A DNA stretch of 64,000 nucleotides from Paramecium tetraurelia (GCF_000165425.1 NW_001798969.1:205022-269021); one strand, 5' to 3'; numbered from the stretch's first letter, positions 47,205 to 59,907 are shown. Notes: a model not told the origin generated them from the letters alone. Translations and numbers: made by a program.

Positions 47205-49449
47205 ATGCAATAACAATCGACACAATAATAATAGAGATAAGATACGGTAGTGCTCAAAGAAAGAGAAGAAAGACGATTTGAAGAGTTTTTTAATAAATTT
47301 TCCAGGAATGGCACTTCATTGAATTTTGCCGACATCCTCATGTTTGCACTCGATCGCAGTCTGGTTACCAATGGCAACAATTTCAGCATGTTCTTGACTC
47401 ATTTCGACGATGCATTGGGAGATGTAAAAGGGGAAAGAGCACTCAATAAGCCTTAATTTTATTTCTTTCTCAAGTAACTGGCAAAGAAGATCTTTCACAA
47501 TGACCCTCTTCATCTGGAGAAGATGTTAAACGAGATCTTATCTGAGAAAAGTGCAGTTAGAGATCACAATGTGGAGCCCAATCGAATAATTGTGCTTGAT
47601 GAAACTAATAAAAGATTATTGGCTGAATCCTCCATCTAGGCTATCTCACTCTACGAAAGGGAATTAAAGAACATATTCACAATCTACATGCAAGAGAACT
47701 TGACACATGGCATAATCATGTTGAGATGGAAGGAAATTTGGGTTTAGAATAAAAAGATGAATATGGTATCATTAGTTAAATTTTTAAGAGATGCAGAAAT
47801 CGTACCTCATATTCTCTCTATCGAATAATTGGAGGAAATTCTAATGAAGATTATTCCACCCATCAATAACAAGGAATACGACTTTTTTTAAAAGGGTCAT
47901 TTCATTTAAATTTATGAAAAAAATCTAACAAACTGCAATGATACTGATCCCTAAATCTTAATTCATGAGCTTCAATTGCTTCTCGCCAGAATCTCATTCG
48001 AATTAGGACTCAAAGAAGAAGGAGGAGGAAATCAAAATAATAGAAAGCTCGATGTCGAAAAATATATCAGGAAGTTCTTTGGCGAATTAATGCTATTTAG
48101 AAAGAATGAGAGTATAGAAGGTCCACTCCCCAATTTAAATAGAAAACTTATTAAAAACTTGGAGAAATTCGCTCAAAAACTGCTGAATGATTTAAGCGAT
48201 TTTGAAGATAAGGATTCTTCAGATGATGAACCAGATGGAACAGATGAGTTACAAAGGATAGCAGCATTGTAAGGATCTCTATTATTCGAATAAGGTATAT
48301 ATACATAATCATTGTAAGTGTCACTCAACATCCCTGTAGATTAAGTGATTAAAATGCTAGATAAGGAATTACCTCTGATTCCTCCTTTGCCTTAATAAGA
48401 AAAGCAAATGCCTAAATGGGATCCAGAGAAGAGAGTAGTTATAGGAAATCCAAAACCAGAGTCTCCTAAAAATAAGAATGCCAAACCTAAACCAACCAAA
48501 AAACAGTAGTAGAGAAGAAAAGCTGGAGAACCTGAACCTAGGAAAGTCATTTTTGAATAAAAAACAGAACCTAAATAATCAGAATTTTATATTCAGGAAC
48601 TAGCTGATAAATTGAAATTCGAATAAAAACTTATCTCCGATGTTGAACGCGGTTCTCTCTCAGATGTCTAGGTTGCCCCTGTGCTTATACCAGAAGTGTT
48701 ATATCCTCCAAATCCTCCTTTGGATGTATAATTTCTAGTAGAAGCTGCAATCAATTCTCACAATGAAGCTAATTTTGTGTTTGCTATCTAGAATTATGAT
48801 GATGCAAGAGTAAGATTCAATTGATATCATAGAAAAAATGGATTACTTCTACAGGAAGAGATTTAACTGATGGATTAGAACTGTACTTTGAGTTCAGCAA
48901 GGCTACTGTGTATGAATCTGCTGGAAGAGATGATTTAGCTTTAGTGGCTTATTTGAATGCCAGGCAATTTTCAACCAAATTACCCACAAATAACCCTGAT
49001 AAGGCTTTGGCCTATTGCGGACTTGGATCAGTGTTCTATAATACAGAGGAATATGATTGGGCACTTAGAGCATTTTTGAAGGTATTGAATATAGTAACTT
49101 GCATTAGGCTAGAGAATACAGAGAAAATAGTATTGGTATAGAAACGGTTGACACTGCTACTGTGTACAATAATTTAGGATGCTGTATGTATATGTTAGAA
49201 CGCAATAAGGAGGTAATCGATTTAATATTATATCCATAGTCTTATGGATATTTCAAATTGGCTCATGCCATTTTAGAATCTTAGTTGGGTCAATTTCATC
49301 CAAGAACATTGACTGCAGCTAGGAATATCAATAAATCTAAAAATTGTTGGTTTGAAAACAAGCCAGAGTTTCCTAAATTATGGGTTGAATATGCTTAAGA
49401 CCCTTTTGCAGGGGGAAAGAAGAAGAAAAAGAAGAAGGGAAAGAAGTGA
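47205..49449 (+). CDS. TPR-domain protein, probably ciliary
   Basis: The protein is 722 aa with three introns (23, 26 and 27 nt, the first at about 48810). A Gln-rich N-terminus leads into a helical domain with an EF-hand-like or armadillo-like look, a Lys/Pro-rich linker, then TPR units: YESAGRDDLALVAYLNA, ALAYCGLGSVFYNTEEY, ATVYNNLGCCMYMLERN and YFKLAHAILESQLG. The end is strongly basic (GKKKKKKKGKK). The TPR part resembles kinesin-light-chain-like arrays found in several axonemal proteins; no specific orthologue is named. Divergent from the USP gene with a 20-bp gap. Confidence 0.72.
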
Positions 49450-49539
49450 TCTTTTATATAACTATAATTATTTTTCTTATTAATAGTGTGTTTAAGTTAT
49501 TATAAGAATTGAGAAAATAAAATATTATTAAGAAATTTA

Positions 49540-49895
49540 ATTAGTTGCCTTTGAAATCTGCTGCTTTATTTGAAAAGATGGGTCCATTCATCAAAAGCCA
49601 AGGAAATAGGATTAGTTAAAGAAAAACAATGCTGTGTATTACTTTGAGGTGTCAAAGGCAAAAGGAGAAACTCCAGAATTTTGGACTGTTGATATTACTA
49701 TGATAGTCAATTTCCAAGGGAAACGTTGGAACAGCTGATGCCACCTTCACCATGGTAGATGACGATATGATTGCTATGGCTTAAGGGAAGTTGAATCCTC
49801 AATAGGCTTTTATGCAAGGTTAGATGAAAATCAAGGGAAACATGGCTGCAACAACCAAATTCACCCCAGATGTTGCCAAAGGATGCAAAACTTGA
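49540..49895 (+). pseudogene. SCP2 sterol-carrier-domain relic
   Basis: Fragments in shifting frames spell an SCP2 domain in order: LKSAALFEKMGPFIKS, then KEIGLVK, then NNAVYYFEVSKAKG and PEFWT, then GTADATFTMVDDDMIAMAQG, KLNPQQAFMQGQMKIKGNM, AATTKF and a stop at 49893-49895. The final 50 codons are in one clean frame. The earlier part needs two or three single-base corrections (near 49600 and 49622, and either a 19-nt intron or a shift near 49700), and no upstream ATG precedes the conserved start. A decayed host gene is the simplest reading; sequence error is possible. Intact SCP2 domains bind lipids. Confidence 0.6.
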
Positions 49896-49915
49896 GTAAA
49901 ATATTAAGATCCATA

Positions 49916-50714
49916 TCATAATATCACATTCGATTATGAAGTCTTTATAAATTACACAATCTTTCTACTTACTTCTCCTTCGCAAAGTTCTTTGTTACCA
50001 AACCACTTTATTGATCTTTGGAGATCAATTTCAATTGAATGAGGAGCTTTATTTAATAATTATTAAAACTTATTGACTTTCGGCTCCTATTGGAAAGTTA
50101 TTTCAGAGTAATTCTTATTGATATTATTCTGAATTGGACTCCTATTGTAATTTTAAGGAGAAACCCTCTTGTTTTGATTCTATGGAGAAACTCTCTAGTA
50201 TTTCGGATTGCTCTGTATCATCAAAGGTCGTTTGCATTATTATTATTATTGAAATTGAGGTAGAATAGGTTTTTGATTTCTCTTCTTGCTTGGTTTCATG
50301 TTGATGAATTTGGTATCTACTTAGAAGTTCAGGATTGATTTAATTTCCTTTTGAGGTTTCTCTATTTGCTATTGGTTGCCCACCTATATTTTGCCTTGGT
50401 CTCTAAATGTAAGGGATTGCTTTGGAGATTTGGAGAGTTGAGGAGGTAGTTCAATCTGCTGCTTATAATTTCTCTCTATATCGTATTGTAAATTCTGTTT
50501 GATTGAGGGAGGAGGAGTTTGATTGAGTTGATTTCTTTTGGTCTCATTCTATTTTTCATTCGTGGGATAGGTAAACTTGTATTTGGTATCTAAATCCTTA
50601 AAATACTCCTTTAGATACCTCAAAATTGAAACTACCCAAAGATGATCTTTGTGGCACTCTAATGAATTGTTGTTCTTCAATTTGGAATTCGTCTGGACAT
50701 TATGAAAAATTCAT
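49916..50714 (-). CDS. Gln/Asn-rich hypothetical protein, 258 aa
   Basis: The start MNFSQCPDEFQ lies in a short first exon, joined by a 22-nt intron (50597-50618) to a long second exon. The protein is basic and rich in Gln, Asn, Pro and Ser, with two near-identical tandem motifs, QRVSPQNQN and KRVSPQNYNRSP, that could be phosphorylation sites. No fold is recognised. Its stop lies 20 bp from the stop of the convergent SCP2 relic. Confidence 0.7.
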
Positions 50715-50894
50715 ATTGTTTTTATTATAATATTTATATATTTATTTATTTTGGAGATGTTGCAATTTAGATGGATATACAGAGTGGTATTGATTTGAGA
50801 ACTGAGCCTTTGAGGAATGGAGGCAGTCCATTTATTTGGTGTTATTTATGAAATAATTAAAAAAAAAGATTGTTTTTTAAAAATAATTTTAAAA

Positions 50895-51399
50895 ATGCCA
50901 AAGGGATAAACAACAAATACATAAAAAGCATAGAAGGCAGCTAAAAATGCAAGAGTTGCCAAGAAGGTTGTGAGAGCTAGAAAGCATTTCCAAAATAGAT
51001 TCCACACAGAAAAGCCATTAGCTTTATCTAGAAAACCCAAATTCACAAGGTTAGGGCAATTATCGAAATAATCATAGATTAACAAGATAACTTACTCCCG
51101 TTTCCAAGGGGTTAGATTTCTAAAATGTGCTTAGACACCCACTTATTACAGAAAAGGACATGAAAAAGATGGAAGATGAAAACACCATGGTGTTCTATGT
51201 GAATTAAAAATCAACTAAGCCATAAATTAAAAGAGCATTTTAGAAAATCTATGAAGTTAAGGTCAGAAAAGTTAATGTAATAATAATGCTCAATATTTTA
51301 AAGATCCTTAACACTTTCGGTGGCAAGAAGAAGGCCTACATCAGATTGGGTGGAGAGAATGATGCTCTCAACTTGGCCAACAAGATCGGAATTATTTGA
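50895..51399 (+). CDS. RPL23A: 60S ribosomal protein uL23 (L23a)
   Basis: The protein is 149 aa with introns of 28 and 27 nt. The basic N-terminal extension (KAQKAAKNARVAKKVVRARK) is typical of eukaryotic L23a. The conserved core has HPLITEKDMKKMEDENT, VFYVNQKSTKPQIKRAF and VRKVN, then GGKKKAYIRLGGENDA and a terminal LANKIGII, the usual end. uL23 sits at the polypeptide exit tunnel of the large subunit and contacts SRP. The gene lies alone between short spacers. Confidence 0.95.
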
Positions 51400-51466
51400 G
51401 CTCACAAAATAATTTATCAAAGTACAATAATAATATATATTTATTCATTCACTATTTTCTTTAATT

Positions 51467-53080
51467 ATGGGTTAAGTTTAACAGTCCAAATAACACTTTT
51501 TAAAAAATTAGTAAAAATTGGACCAACATCAAAGCAAAATGTAATTGTGAGTTTCAATTTAGTTTTGAGAGTCTAATTGAAGTCTATTCAAATTAATAGG
51601 AATAAGTTGCAGTCATACGTAAGCTATATTAAAATGATGACTAATATCAAATTGAGTTACACAAATTGCAACAATATTAACAATTATCAAACATACCTGG
51701 ATTGATCAAATTGTTGGAAATTCATAAATAAGAAGAATAATATCTCTGTAGCAACTTTTACAAAATAGATGCAATCTTTGAATACGGTACTCCATTTACC
51801 TCTCAACTCCCCTATTATTAATTTATCTAGTAAGTCATGCACACCTTGATTGAACTGCAAAATAGAGACAAATATCACGGTGATCTAATACCATCATCCT
51901 TTCTCTTTAAAAATTAAGTCAAGCTTTTTCTCCCCAATATCAATCACTATAGTCGTCTATTGAATGGATCATCGGAAGATTGCTATTTGTCACCAGAGTT
52001 ATTAGAATACTTGGGCCGAAACTCCTATAGACCTGAACATAATAAAGAGAAGAGTGAAATCTTTTCTATTGGTCTTATCACTTTAGAATTGATCTTGCAA
52101 GAGTCAATTCAGAAAATATATAATTTTGAAACCTACACAATCAACAGAGGTAAATTGTAAAGACTATTTTAGATATTTTGAATGATCTATTATCAAGAGC
52201 AGATAATAAATTAATTACTAAAATGTTAGAATTACAACCTGAAAATAGACCTAATTATTTATCAATTTATGAGGAGAGTCTAGTTGAAATGATGTAGTAG
52301 TCAGCTATCAAAATAGAAAATTAGCAACCAAGTGGCTTCATTGAAATACCAATTCAATAAGCAAAGGAAATATTACCCATAAAATAATCCAAAAGCTTAC
52401 ATATCAAAACTTAAATCATCTAATCAACTAATACTTTAAAGAAAACTAATCCAACTTAAAGATCTGTTTAAATAATTACTGAAGATAGAACAAAATAATT
52501 GAAAGCTTAACCAAAATAAACTTAAAAAAATTAAGTAAAAAAGATTCCTCCACCTATTTAAGAAAAAAGTCCTAGTCATCATTTGAAATTGAATTCAAAA
52601 TAGAAATCGAATAATTTTGCTAACCTAGAATTACTACAAGTTTAAGAGAATTAGGATTCTAATTTATTATCCCCTTAAAATCAATCAATGTTTCCAAACT
52701 CTCTATAATATTTAACTCCTTCATAGTCACCCAACAACAGGTATTCATATAAAAAATCTCATCAATCCTCAGCAATCAAACACTAATCTCTTGAACCAAG
52801 TGAATATGCGTTTTTGCATGAGCAAATTCATGTACCATACAATCCTGGATCCAATTTTTTAGATTCCTCAAGGTAACAAGAATTGTTTGATCTTGTTTCT
52901 CCAAAAAGTTAAAGGCAAACCTCAACTTTGAAAGATATTTCCAATAAAAAACTTCAAATCAACCAAACCAAAGCCAATTCAAATTTCAAAGAATGCCTCT
53001 AAAAAAAACCGTAGTTACTCAAAGTATAGAGAGGCAATTCTAAATCTCCGAATGTAGCGAGAATACCTGGGAAGAAATGA
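51467..53080 (+). CDS. Pseudokinase with long basic Gln/Ser-rich tail
   Basis: The protein is 522 aa with introns of 22 and 23 nt. The first 270 residues are kinase-like: VAVIRKLYQND near the ATP-site Lys, FEYGTPF hinge, and YHGDLIPSSFLF for the catalytic loop. The HRD Asp is kept but the following Asn is Ser. The DFG motif is replaced by LPN, the APE is SPE and the DxWSxG helix is SEIFSIG. Loss of DFG suggests no normal Mg-ATP catalysis. The rest is a Ser/Lys/Gln-rich disordered tail ending RIPGKK. It differs in architecture from the other two pseudokinases in this window. Confidence 0.7.
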
Positions 53081-53135
53081 GAGGAAAATGTGATTTAATT
53101 AAGAAAAATTTAAATAAAAATTATAAGATTTAATT

Positions 53136-53607
53136 ATGAACGTCGGTACACATGTTAGTGATGATTGCGTAACAGAATTCAACAAGCTCAAATTGGGTAA
53201 ATAATATAGATATTTGACCTTCAAATTAAACACTGAGACCAATTAAGTGATTATTACAATATTATCATTAGATTGTTGTTGATCAAATTGGACAAAGGGA
53301 TAGTACCTATGCTGAATTTGTTGGTCATCTCTAAAACGAAGTATTTATTATTCACTATTAATATTAGTCAAGATATGCAGTTTATGATTATCAAGCTGTA
53401 ACTGATGACGTTCCTCCAAGATAAGTTGAGAAATTAGTCTTCATATTTTGGTCTCCAGATGCTAATTAGCCTGTTAAATAAAAGATGTCATATGCTGCAG
53501 GAAAAGAGGCTTTAAAGAAGAAATTGAATGGTTTATCAAAAGAAATCTAAGCTAATGACCCATCTGAAGTAGAAGAAGCAGAAATGCGTAAATTAGTATT
53601 GAATTGA
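53136..53607 (+). CDS. ADF/cofilin
   Basis: The protein is 139 aa with two introns (25 and 27 nt), the usual cofilin length. It starts MNVGTHVSDDCVTEFNKLK, and the actin-binding core RYAVYDYQAVTDD, KLVFIFWSPDANQPVKQKM, YAAGKEALKKKLNG and EIQANDPSEV matches the family in order. Cofilins sever and depolymerise actin filaments in the cytoplasm. Basal actin dynamics in phagocytosis is the likely role in ciliates. The Ser/Thr-containing N-terminus typical of regulated cofilins is not obvious. Confidence 0.93.
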
Positions 53608-54392
53608 ATAATGAACATTATTAAATCAATTTCATATTGCATTCAAATTACCCTTTCACAGATTCCTTATATCTATTCCACATTTTTACACATTCCTCAA
53701 CTTCAAAGATATCGTTTTCTCAATAACAAAATCATAATTTAACACATAATATTTAAGATGTGCTTAATAATATATGAAGTTTTCCTATAAACAAATCTCT
53801 TGTGCTAAAACTTTGTTACGATGAGATTTATTAATTTTTCTCTTTAATTATAAAAATAAAATGTAATGCATTATTAATGTTAATCCCACATTATTAAACT
53901 GAATACTCATAAGTCTATGTAAAATTTAAGCATTGCTTAGGTTTTATTCTTAGATGAAGTTCAATCACAGCTACAAGAATTAGATAAAATTTTATAATTA
54001 AATTTATATATAAATATTGTTCAAATTTTATAAATTGATTTACAAAGAAGGTATTTTGAGAAATTACTGGTTTCTATATAATCAATCAAACAGAGCAGTG
54101 CATTTTAATATGTCTAACCATCATTATTGTTTCAGGCTATATAAGTAATTCGAATAATTCATTATTCTGTAATCATTAATTAATTACACATATGCTTTTA
54201 GGTTACTGTTTGTATGAGTTATTATAGTTAGAATTCAATACATGAGAAATCCATATTTCAGAATGCTTAATTTTATAAACATCAAAAAAAATGATTTTAA
54301 TTAAAGTTAATTTTATATTGAATCAGTATATAAAAATTTTGAGTATGTGATATAATTGATAAATATATGAATTAAAGCTTCTGGTTGTAAAT
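53608..54392. other. AT-rich convergent spacer
   Basis: About 785 bp lies between the cofilin stop and the stop of the membrane-protein gene. It is mostly very A/T-rich. At 53610-53720 the minus strand is briefly open (ECVKMWNRYKESVKG) but no start or splice partner is visible, so it is not called. The rest holds nothing that I recognise. Confidence 0.45.
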
Positions 54393-56172
54393 TCAGATAT
54401 CAACTCTATTTTCTTAAAGACTCAAATCGTTAAATGAACTAACTTATTGTATCTAAAGAATTGATGTTTACTTCTATGCTTTTTGATTGTCATTTGTTTC
54501 AAAAATCATTTTGACATCCTTATCCAAAAGACTTAAAATACTTTGGTTTATTTTTTAATATTTTTTATGAGTGCTTTCTTTAATCATAGTATAAGAATTG
54601 AAGGCCTAAATTATCTCCTCTTCAAAGGAAAGTTTATTCAAATCGTATTAATTTTGATTAATACTCTCTTTCATTTTTTCTCTGGCTCCTAATTAGATTT
54701 TTGGCTTGTGTATAAAATTAAACAATATTTGCTAATCCTCATTTAACAATATTTTCTTCAATTTGTCAATTTCGATTAATTTATTAATAATATAGATAAT
54801 ATCGATTTAGTTGTAGATTGACTCAATACTTTATTAAATTAATTGTCTATCAGGCCCACACGTAAATAAATATTGATAAATATATAACTTAATTTATTAG
54901 GCTTTTAATTTAAAGTATTTTTTTAACTAAGCCAATTAACTTGAATTTACAAGTCCTTCAGATTACCCTAAACCTTGCACTTAAGGAACGATCTTTTATT
55001 AACCATGAGATTTTTCAAAGTAAAATATTTCTGATGCTAAAAATAAGTCACAAGAAAGTTTGTTAAATGGTTTGACAATTGTTCCTACCAAAAATAACAT
55101 TAATTCTAATAGCCCACCCATTTAGCCAAGAATATCTAATATATTATTATAGGTTCTGTAATATTCGGCTTCTCTATCATCAAGATACAAGGTAATGTCA
55201 ATAAATTGAGGTTACTGGATATTAAACACTTACTCAGACTGCCTTTCAAATAATAAAGTTTTATATTCTTTATTATTCTCAAAATAATAAAAAAAGTTCT
55301 CCTTATTATAAAGTGTTGATTTTCTCATCCACACAGTCATTGACTTGTATTGATAGGAAGATATAGAACTACTTATTAGTTTTGATACTAAAGAAAAAGG
55401 ATTATTGGCTTTCTACTGATTCAAAACTGAATCTGAAACAAAAAACCCCAAGTATCCTTGAGTTAATTTTTTATCAATATATTCTGGGGAAGCACATTCT
55501 ACATAGAATTAAAAAAAAATTACTTCCTCCAGATGTTACATTGTTACATTTCTCAATTTTAAATTAGAGGCTTTTAAAAATTGGGCTTTGTGGAGTGCCC
55601 TAGAGTGATAATGAAATTGAATTCAGATCTTGAGGATCAAGACAAACACTTGAACCTAATAAAGCTTTTGAAATGTTTAATTATTCCTATATTTAGGTAT
55701 TTATTTGCACTGTTGCACAAGATTTTAACGTAAAATTATTACAACTATTGTGAATTTGGTTGTCTGAATCAGTGATTCTTGAACAAGCTTACATTGTAGC
55801 TGTATAAACTAGCTAGTCAGGTTTCTAAACGATGGGTATTCCGTAACTATCGGACAAAACTATGTAAAAGATGAAAGAGTCTTATTCCAGTTTGTATTCC
55901 TATGTTGAAATAAAATAAATTTAAATTACATCAGGAAAAGCTTAATATTGAATATTCTAAAGAACATTAGGACTCTTACGCTCTATCATTTCAATTACTA
56001 AAGATAAGAAGGAATAGTAGATAAGTGTTAAAATCCCAAGACTCATTAGCATTCCAAAAATTGTATGATATTCATTTTCTTTTTTGATTTATAAGTTAAT
56101 TTGAGATCCAAACATATCGATATTTAATAGTAATTTTCTTAAATTCTTCAGAAACAGGCTACAAAATTTCAT
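54393..56172 (-). CDS. Two-pass membrane protein, paralogue of 23.8-25.7 kb gene (one frameshift)
   Basis: The protein is about 582 aa after a 30-nt intron near 55.9 kb and correction of one base in a nine-T run (55511-55519). Without that correction the loop leaves frame, and with it the exons sum to a multiple of three. The layout matches the paralogue: NIDMFGSQINL start, span (IFGMLMSLGILTLIYYSFL), Cys-containing loop, second span (ILGQMGGLLELMLFLVGTIV) and a long Lys/Gln-rich tail ending NRVDI. The family looks ciliate-specific and its function is unknown. Confidence 0.65.
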
Positions 56173-56472
56173 AAGTTTTCCAATAATTTATTTAAATACT
56201 ATCTTAATTTTTATCAAACTAACTTAATAAATATATATCTTCTGTTATAATGTCATCAGAAACGAGAATAATTATCAGTAACATTTCTAACATTCAAATC
56301 GAGCATAAATAACAAAACCTGGAGAGGTAGGGAATTGTTCTCGTTGCAAGTTGAATACGTCATGATAAAATAGAATTTCATGGAGTACAAAGAAATTTTA
56401 TAAATTATAAAGTCACAATTATTACAATTACATATTATAATACAAAATGACGACATTATTAATTATAATTTT
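56173..56472. other. Divergent AT-rich spacer
   Basis: These 300 bp separate the starts of the membrane-protein gene and the acyl-CoA dehydrogenase gene and must contain both promoters. No coding frame is evident. Confidence 0.5.
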
Positions 56473-57739
56473 ATGTTTAGATTGAATTAGTTGGCTGGAC
56501 AATTTAAGGAAGTCAAGTTCCTAGCAGATCCACTTGAATATCTTCGATTGTATGACATGCTTGAAAATGACGAAAAGGATATTTGTTTTGCTGTTCGTAA
56601 ATTTGCATAGGAAAAAGTATGAGGAATCAATTAATTAGGCGGCACCAACAATCAATAAGTATGTTGAGGCAGCGGAATTTCCCACAGAGATTGTCGAAGC
56701 TTTAAAACCATTGAAATTGATTCATAAAACCAACACATACGTCAAAACTGGTTTAGCTTATTTAGAATTAGCCAAAGTTGATGCTGGTCTGTCAACATTC
56801 TATTTATTAATGTAAGAATCGAAAACGATTGATTAGTTCATCATTGGTACCTCATAGTATTGAAACATTTGGTTCAGAGGATTAAAAATAGAAATACTTA
56901 ACTAGGATCAAGGATATGGATATTTTGGGAGGATGGGCACTAACTGAAAGGGAGTATGGATCTGATGCATCAAGTCTATAAACCACTGTCAAGAAGGTAT
57001 AGGGAGGATACTTATTGAATGGCAACAAGAGATGGATTGGAAATGGAAATAAGGATATTTTAGTTGTTTGGGCCAGAAATGCTGAGAATAATAACATAGA
57101 AGGATTTATAGTGGAAAACAAATGGGCTGGAGTTCATGCCGAACCAATCAAACATAAGTTAGCATTGAGAATAGTTTAAAATTGTTAAATCACATTTAAA
57201 GATGTGTTTATACCTGATGAAAATAGGATGCCAAAAGCTAAAGACTTTTAGAATGGTGTAACTTAGGCTTTGTAGCATTCAAGAGTAGGAGTACCTTGGA
57301 TAGCTTTGGGAATATAAGCTGGAGTTTATGAGAATGTAGTTAAATTTATAACGAGAAGAAAATAATTTGGAAAACATATTGCTGGATTTTAATTATAATA
57401 GGAGAGATTGACAAGGATATTGACAACATTCTAAGCCAGTTTTCTGATGGTTATACAGGTTTCTAGATTGGCATAGGAGAAGAAAGCAACTTTGGGATAG
57501 ATTGCAGCTGTGAAAGCATGGGTTACTGATAAAACTAGAGAAGTGGCTAGATTGGGAAGAGAGATGATGGGAGGAGACGGAATCTTAGTTGAAAATTACT
57601 GTATTAAGGCTTTAACTGATGCTGAAGTGGTTTACACATATGAAGTAAATTATTAAATTTAGTAATTTCTTAGGGATCTTATGATATTAATAGTTTGATT
57701 GCTGGTAGGGAAATCACAGGTTTAGCTGCATTTAAGTGA
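56473..57739 (+). CDS. Acyl-CoA dehydrogenase / short-chain acyl-CoA oxidase-like
   Basis: The protein is about 400 aa with three introns (22, 25 and 29 nt). The FAD-binding signature is WALTEREYGSDAS, followed by NGNKRWIGNGNKDILVVWAR. The C-terminal helical domain has TRRKQFGKHIAGFQLQQERL and the active-site segment TYEGSYDINSLIAGREITG, where the Glu of YEG is the catalytic base in the glutaryl-CoA dehydrogenase / plant ACX4 group. These enzymes form the alpha-beta double bond of acyl-CoA in mitochondria or peroxisomes; the compartment cannot be decided here. The last residues, LAAFK, are not a clear peroxisomal signal. Confidence 0.88.
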
Positions 57740-57828
57740 TGTTCTAATATAGGAAATTATATATATTATTATTATTTTAAATTTCTAAGGATGATTACAA
57801 TGAGAAAATAAATCATTAAATTATTATA

Positions 57829-59907
57829 ATGAATAAAAAGAGTAAAACTCCTTAACAATAATCTTAACCTTAAAATCAACAAATAAACCTACCTTCTCCT
57901 TTGATGCAGCCGATGTCTTTGCAATCAGGACCATCTCCATCTTAACCGGATACTTCAGTATTAGATGAATCTGGTGGAGAGAGTGTAAAAGTTGCATTGC
58001 GAATTAGACCAATGAACTAATTAGAGTAAGGAAGAGGGGATGAATAATGCATAAAAGCAATATCAGATTCAAATTGTTAACTCTATTATAAGTAATTCGC
58101 GATCTTAATTAGCAAAGAGGAGTAGCAAAATAATTTAGATTCAATTCAGTTTTGGATGAGAGGTGCACTTAATAAGAAGTGTTTTTGAAATGCAATATTT
58201 AAGAATTGCTAGATGCTGCTCTGGATGGATATTCAGCCACAATATTTGCATATGGTTAAACTGGATCAGGTAAAACTTATACGTAAATTTTCAATTTTAA
58301 TATTCAAGCATTTCTGGAGTTGAAGAACGTTTGGCTAGAGAAAAGTATATTTCTGATGAGTCTGAAGGCATCATTCCCAGAGCTACTAGATACTTATGGT
58401 AGATAATGGCACAAAGAGCAGAACAATTCTATGTGAAAGCCTCGTTTACAGAAATATACAACGAATAGTTGAGAGATCTGCTAAATCCTGCTTCTGGGAT
58501 CTTGCATTGCAGATGGAATCTATAAAATGGATTCTTTGTTGAAGATTTGATGATTGTTGAATGCACATCATTCTCTGATATCCAAGCAGTATTGCATGAA
58601 GGAATGAGAAATAGAAAGTAAGGATCTCATGAATTAAACAAAGATTCAAGCAGATCTCACTCAATATTGACTGCTTATTTAATTGGAGAATAGAATATAG
58701 ATGGATAAATCGTTAAAGTATAATATTATTTAATATTTATTATAGAGATATGGAAAGTTTTCATTTGTTGATTTAGCTGGTTCAGAAAGATTGAAGGAAT
58801 CCAAATCCTAAGGGGATATGATCAAAGAAACTGGTAACATCAACAAGTCTCTATTCACTTTGGGTAAGGTCATCAAGTCTTTGAGTGACAAAAAGAACAA
58901 ACTCCCTTACATCCCCTATAGAGATAGTAAATTAACAATGCTCTTGATGGATTCATTGGGGTAATATAAGTGATTTAATATTAACAGAGGAACTGCTAAG
59001 GCGTTGATGATTGCCTGTGTATCTCCTTCTGCTGCTTATTATGAGGAGACGTTGAGTACTATAAATTATGCCACTTCAACTATGAATATCCAAAACAAAC
59101 CAGTAATCTCTATGGGCGAAAAGGATTAAATTATATACAATCTCACCAGAGAGCGAGATTTGTTGAAGATGGAAAATCAGTATCTGAGGGAACAATTATA
59201 GAGGTAATGTTGATTGTTATTTAGATATACAAATGGATTACCTATAGAAATTCCCAATTTCAATGATAAGAATGGATAAAAGAAATAACTTCCTCCATTG
59301 TAATCTAGACCCATTAGTCATAATTAAATTCTCAATAGTTAACAAAATGGATTTGATCAATAGGTGAATTCCAATAATAGCAAGATTGATTTGCCAGTCA
59401 ACAAAATTTTACATGAGTATTAAATGGAAATCAATAAATTAAAATAAGAAAATGATGAATTGAGAAATGCTCGTGATGTTTCTGTTAAGAATTATCATAT
59501 TGTTATGAATGAAAATAATGCCTTGTAACTCAAGTTGGAGAATTTAGAATAGATTTTTATTGGCAATCCAATCACAAAGGGCGATCAGGATAAATCAAAG
59601 ATTTAAGAAGAATATATGTCTAGTGCATTGTTGATAGAAAATAGCGATTTAAAAAAAAAAGTGGCATCTTTGGAAGAAAAAAATATGGAGTTGGCTTAAG
59701 TATGAAATTCAATTAAAAGTTTAGATAGCTAGGAAAAATCTTAATGGAAAGAGTAGTGACCCGAATGATTTACATGAAATAGTTTAATTGAAACAAACAA
59801 ATAATTAGTTATAATAACGTGTAGAATTTTTATAAGCAAGGGAAAGGGACTTACTCGAATAAATTATGAGATTATAAAGACAACCAAAGGCTTATGCAGG
59901 ATTTTGA
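57829..59907 (+). CDS. Kinesin motor protein
   Basis: The N-terminal extension is Pro/Gln-rich, then the motor starts at [12 protein letters not shown]. The P-loop is [13 protein letters not shown], switch [11 protein letters not shown], and switch [11 protein letters not shown] with [14 protein letters not shown]. The microtubule-binding helix has [17 protein letters not shown], then [18 protein letters not shown] into the neck. Small introns interrupt the motor after GKTYT, after IVK, after DSLG and in the tail. A coiled-coil stalk follows and the protein ends AYAGF. The motor is N-terminal, so plus-end movement is expected; the insert-poor layout resembles KIF12-type kinesins but the subfamily is uncertain. 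Confidence 0.92.

Noticed and set aside
53610-53720. Minus-strand open stretch (ECVKMWNRYKESVKG) overlapping the cofilin 3' end.
   Set aside because: It has no in-frame start or convincing splice partner, is short, and partly lies antisense to a secure gene.
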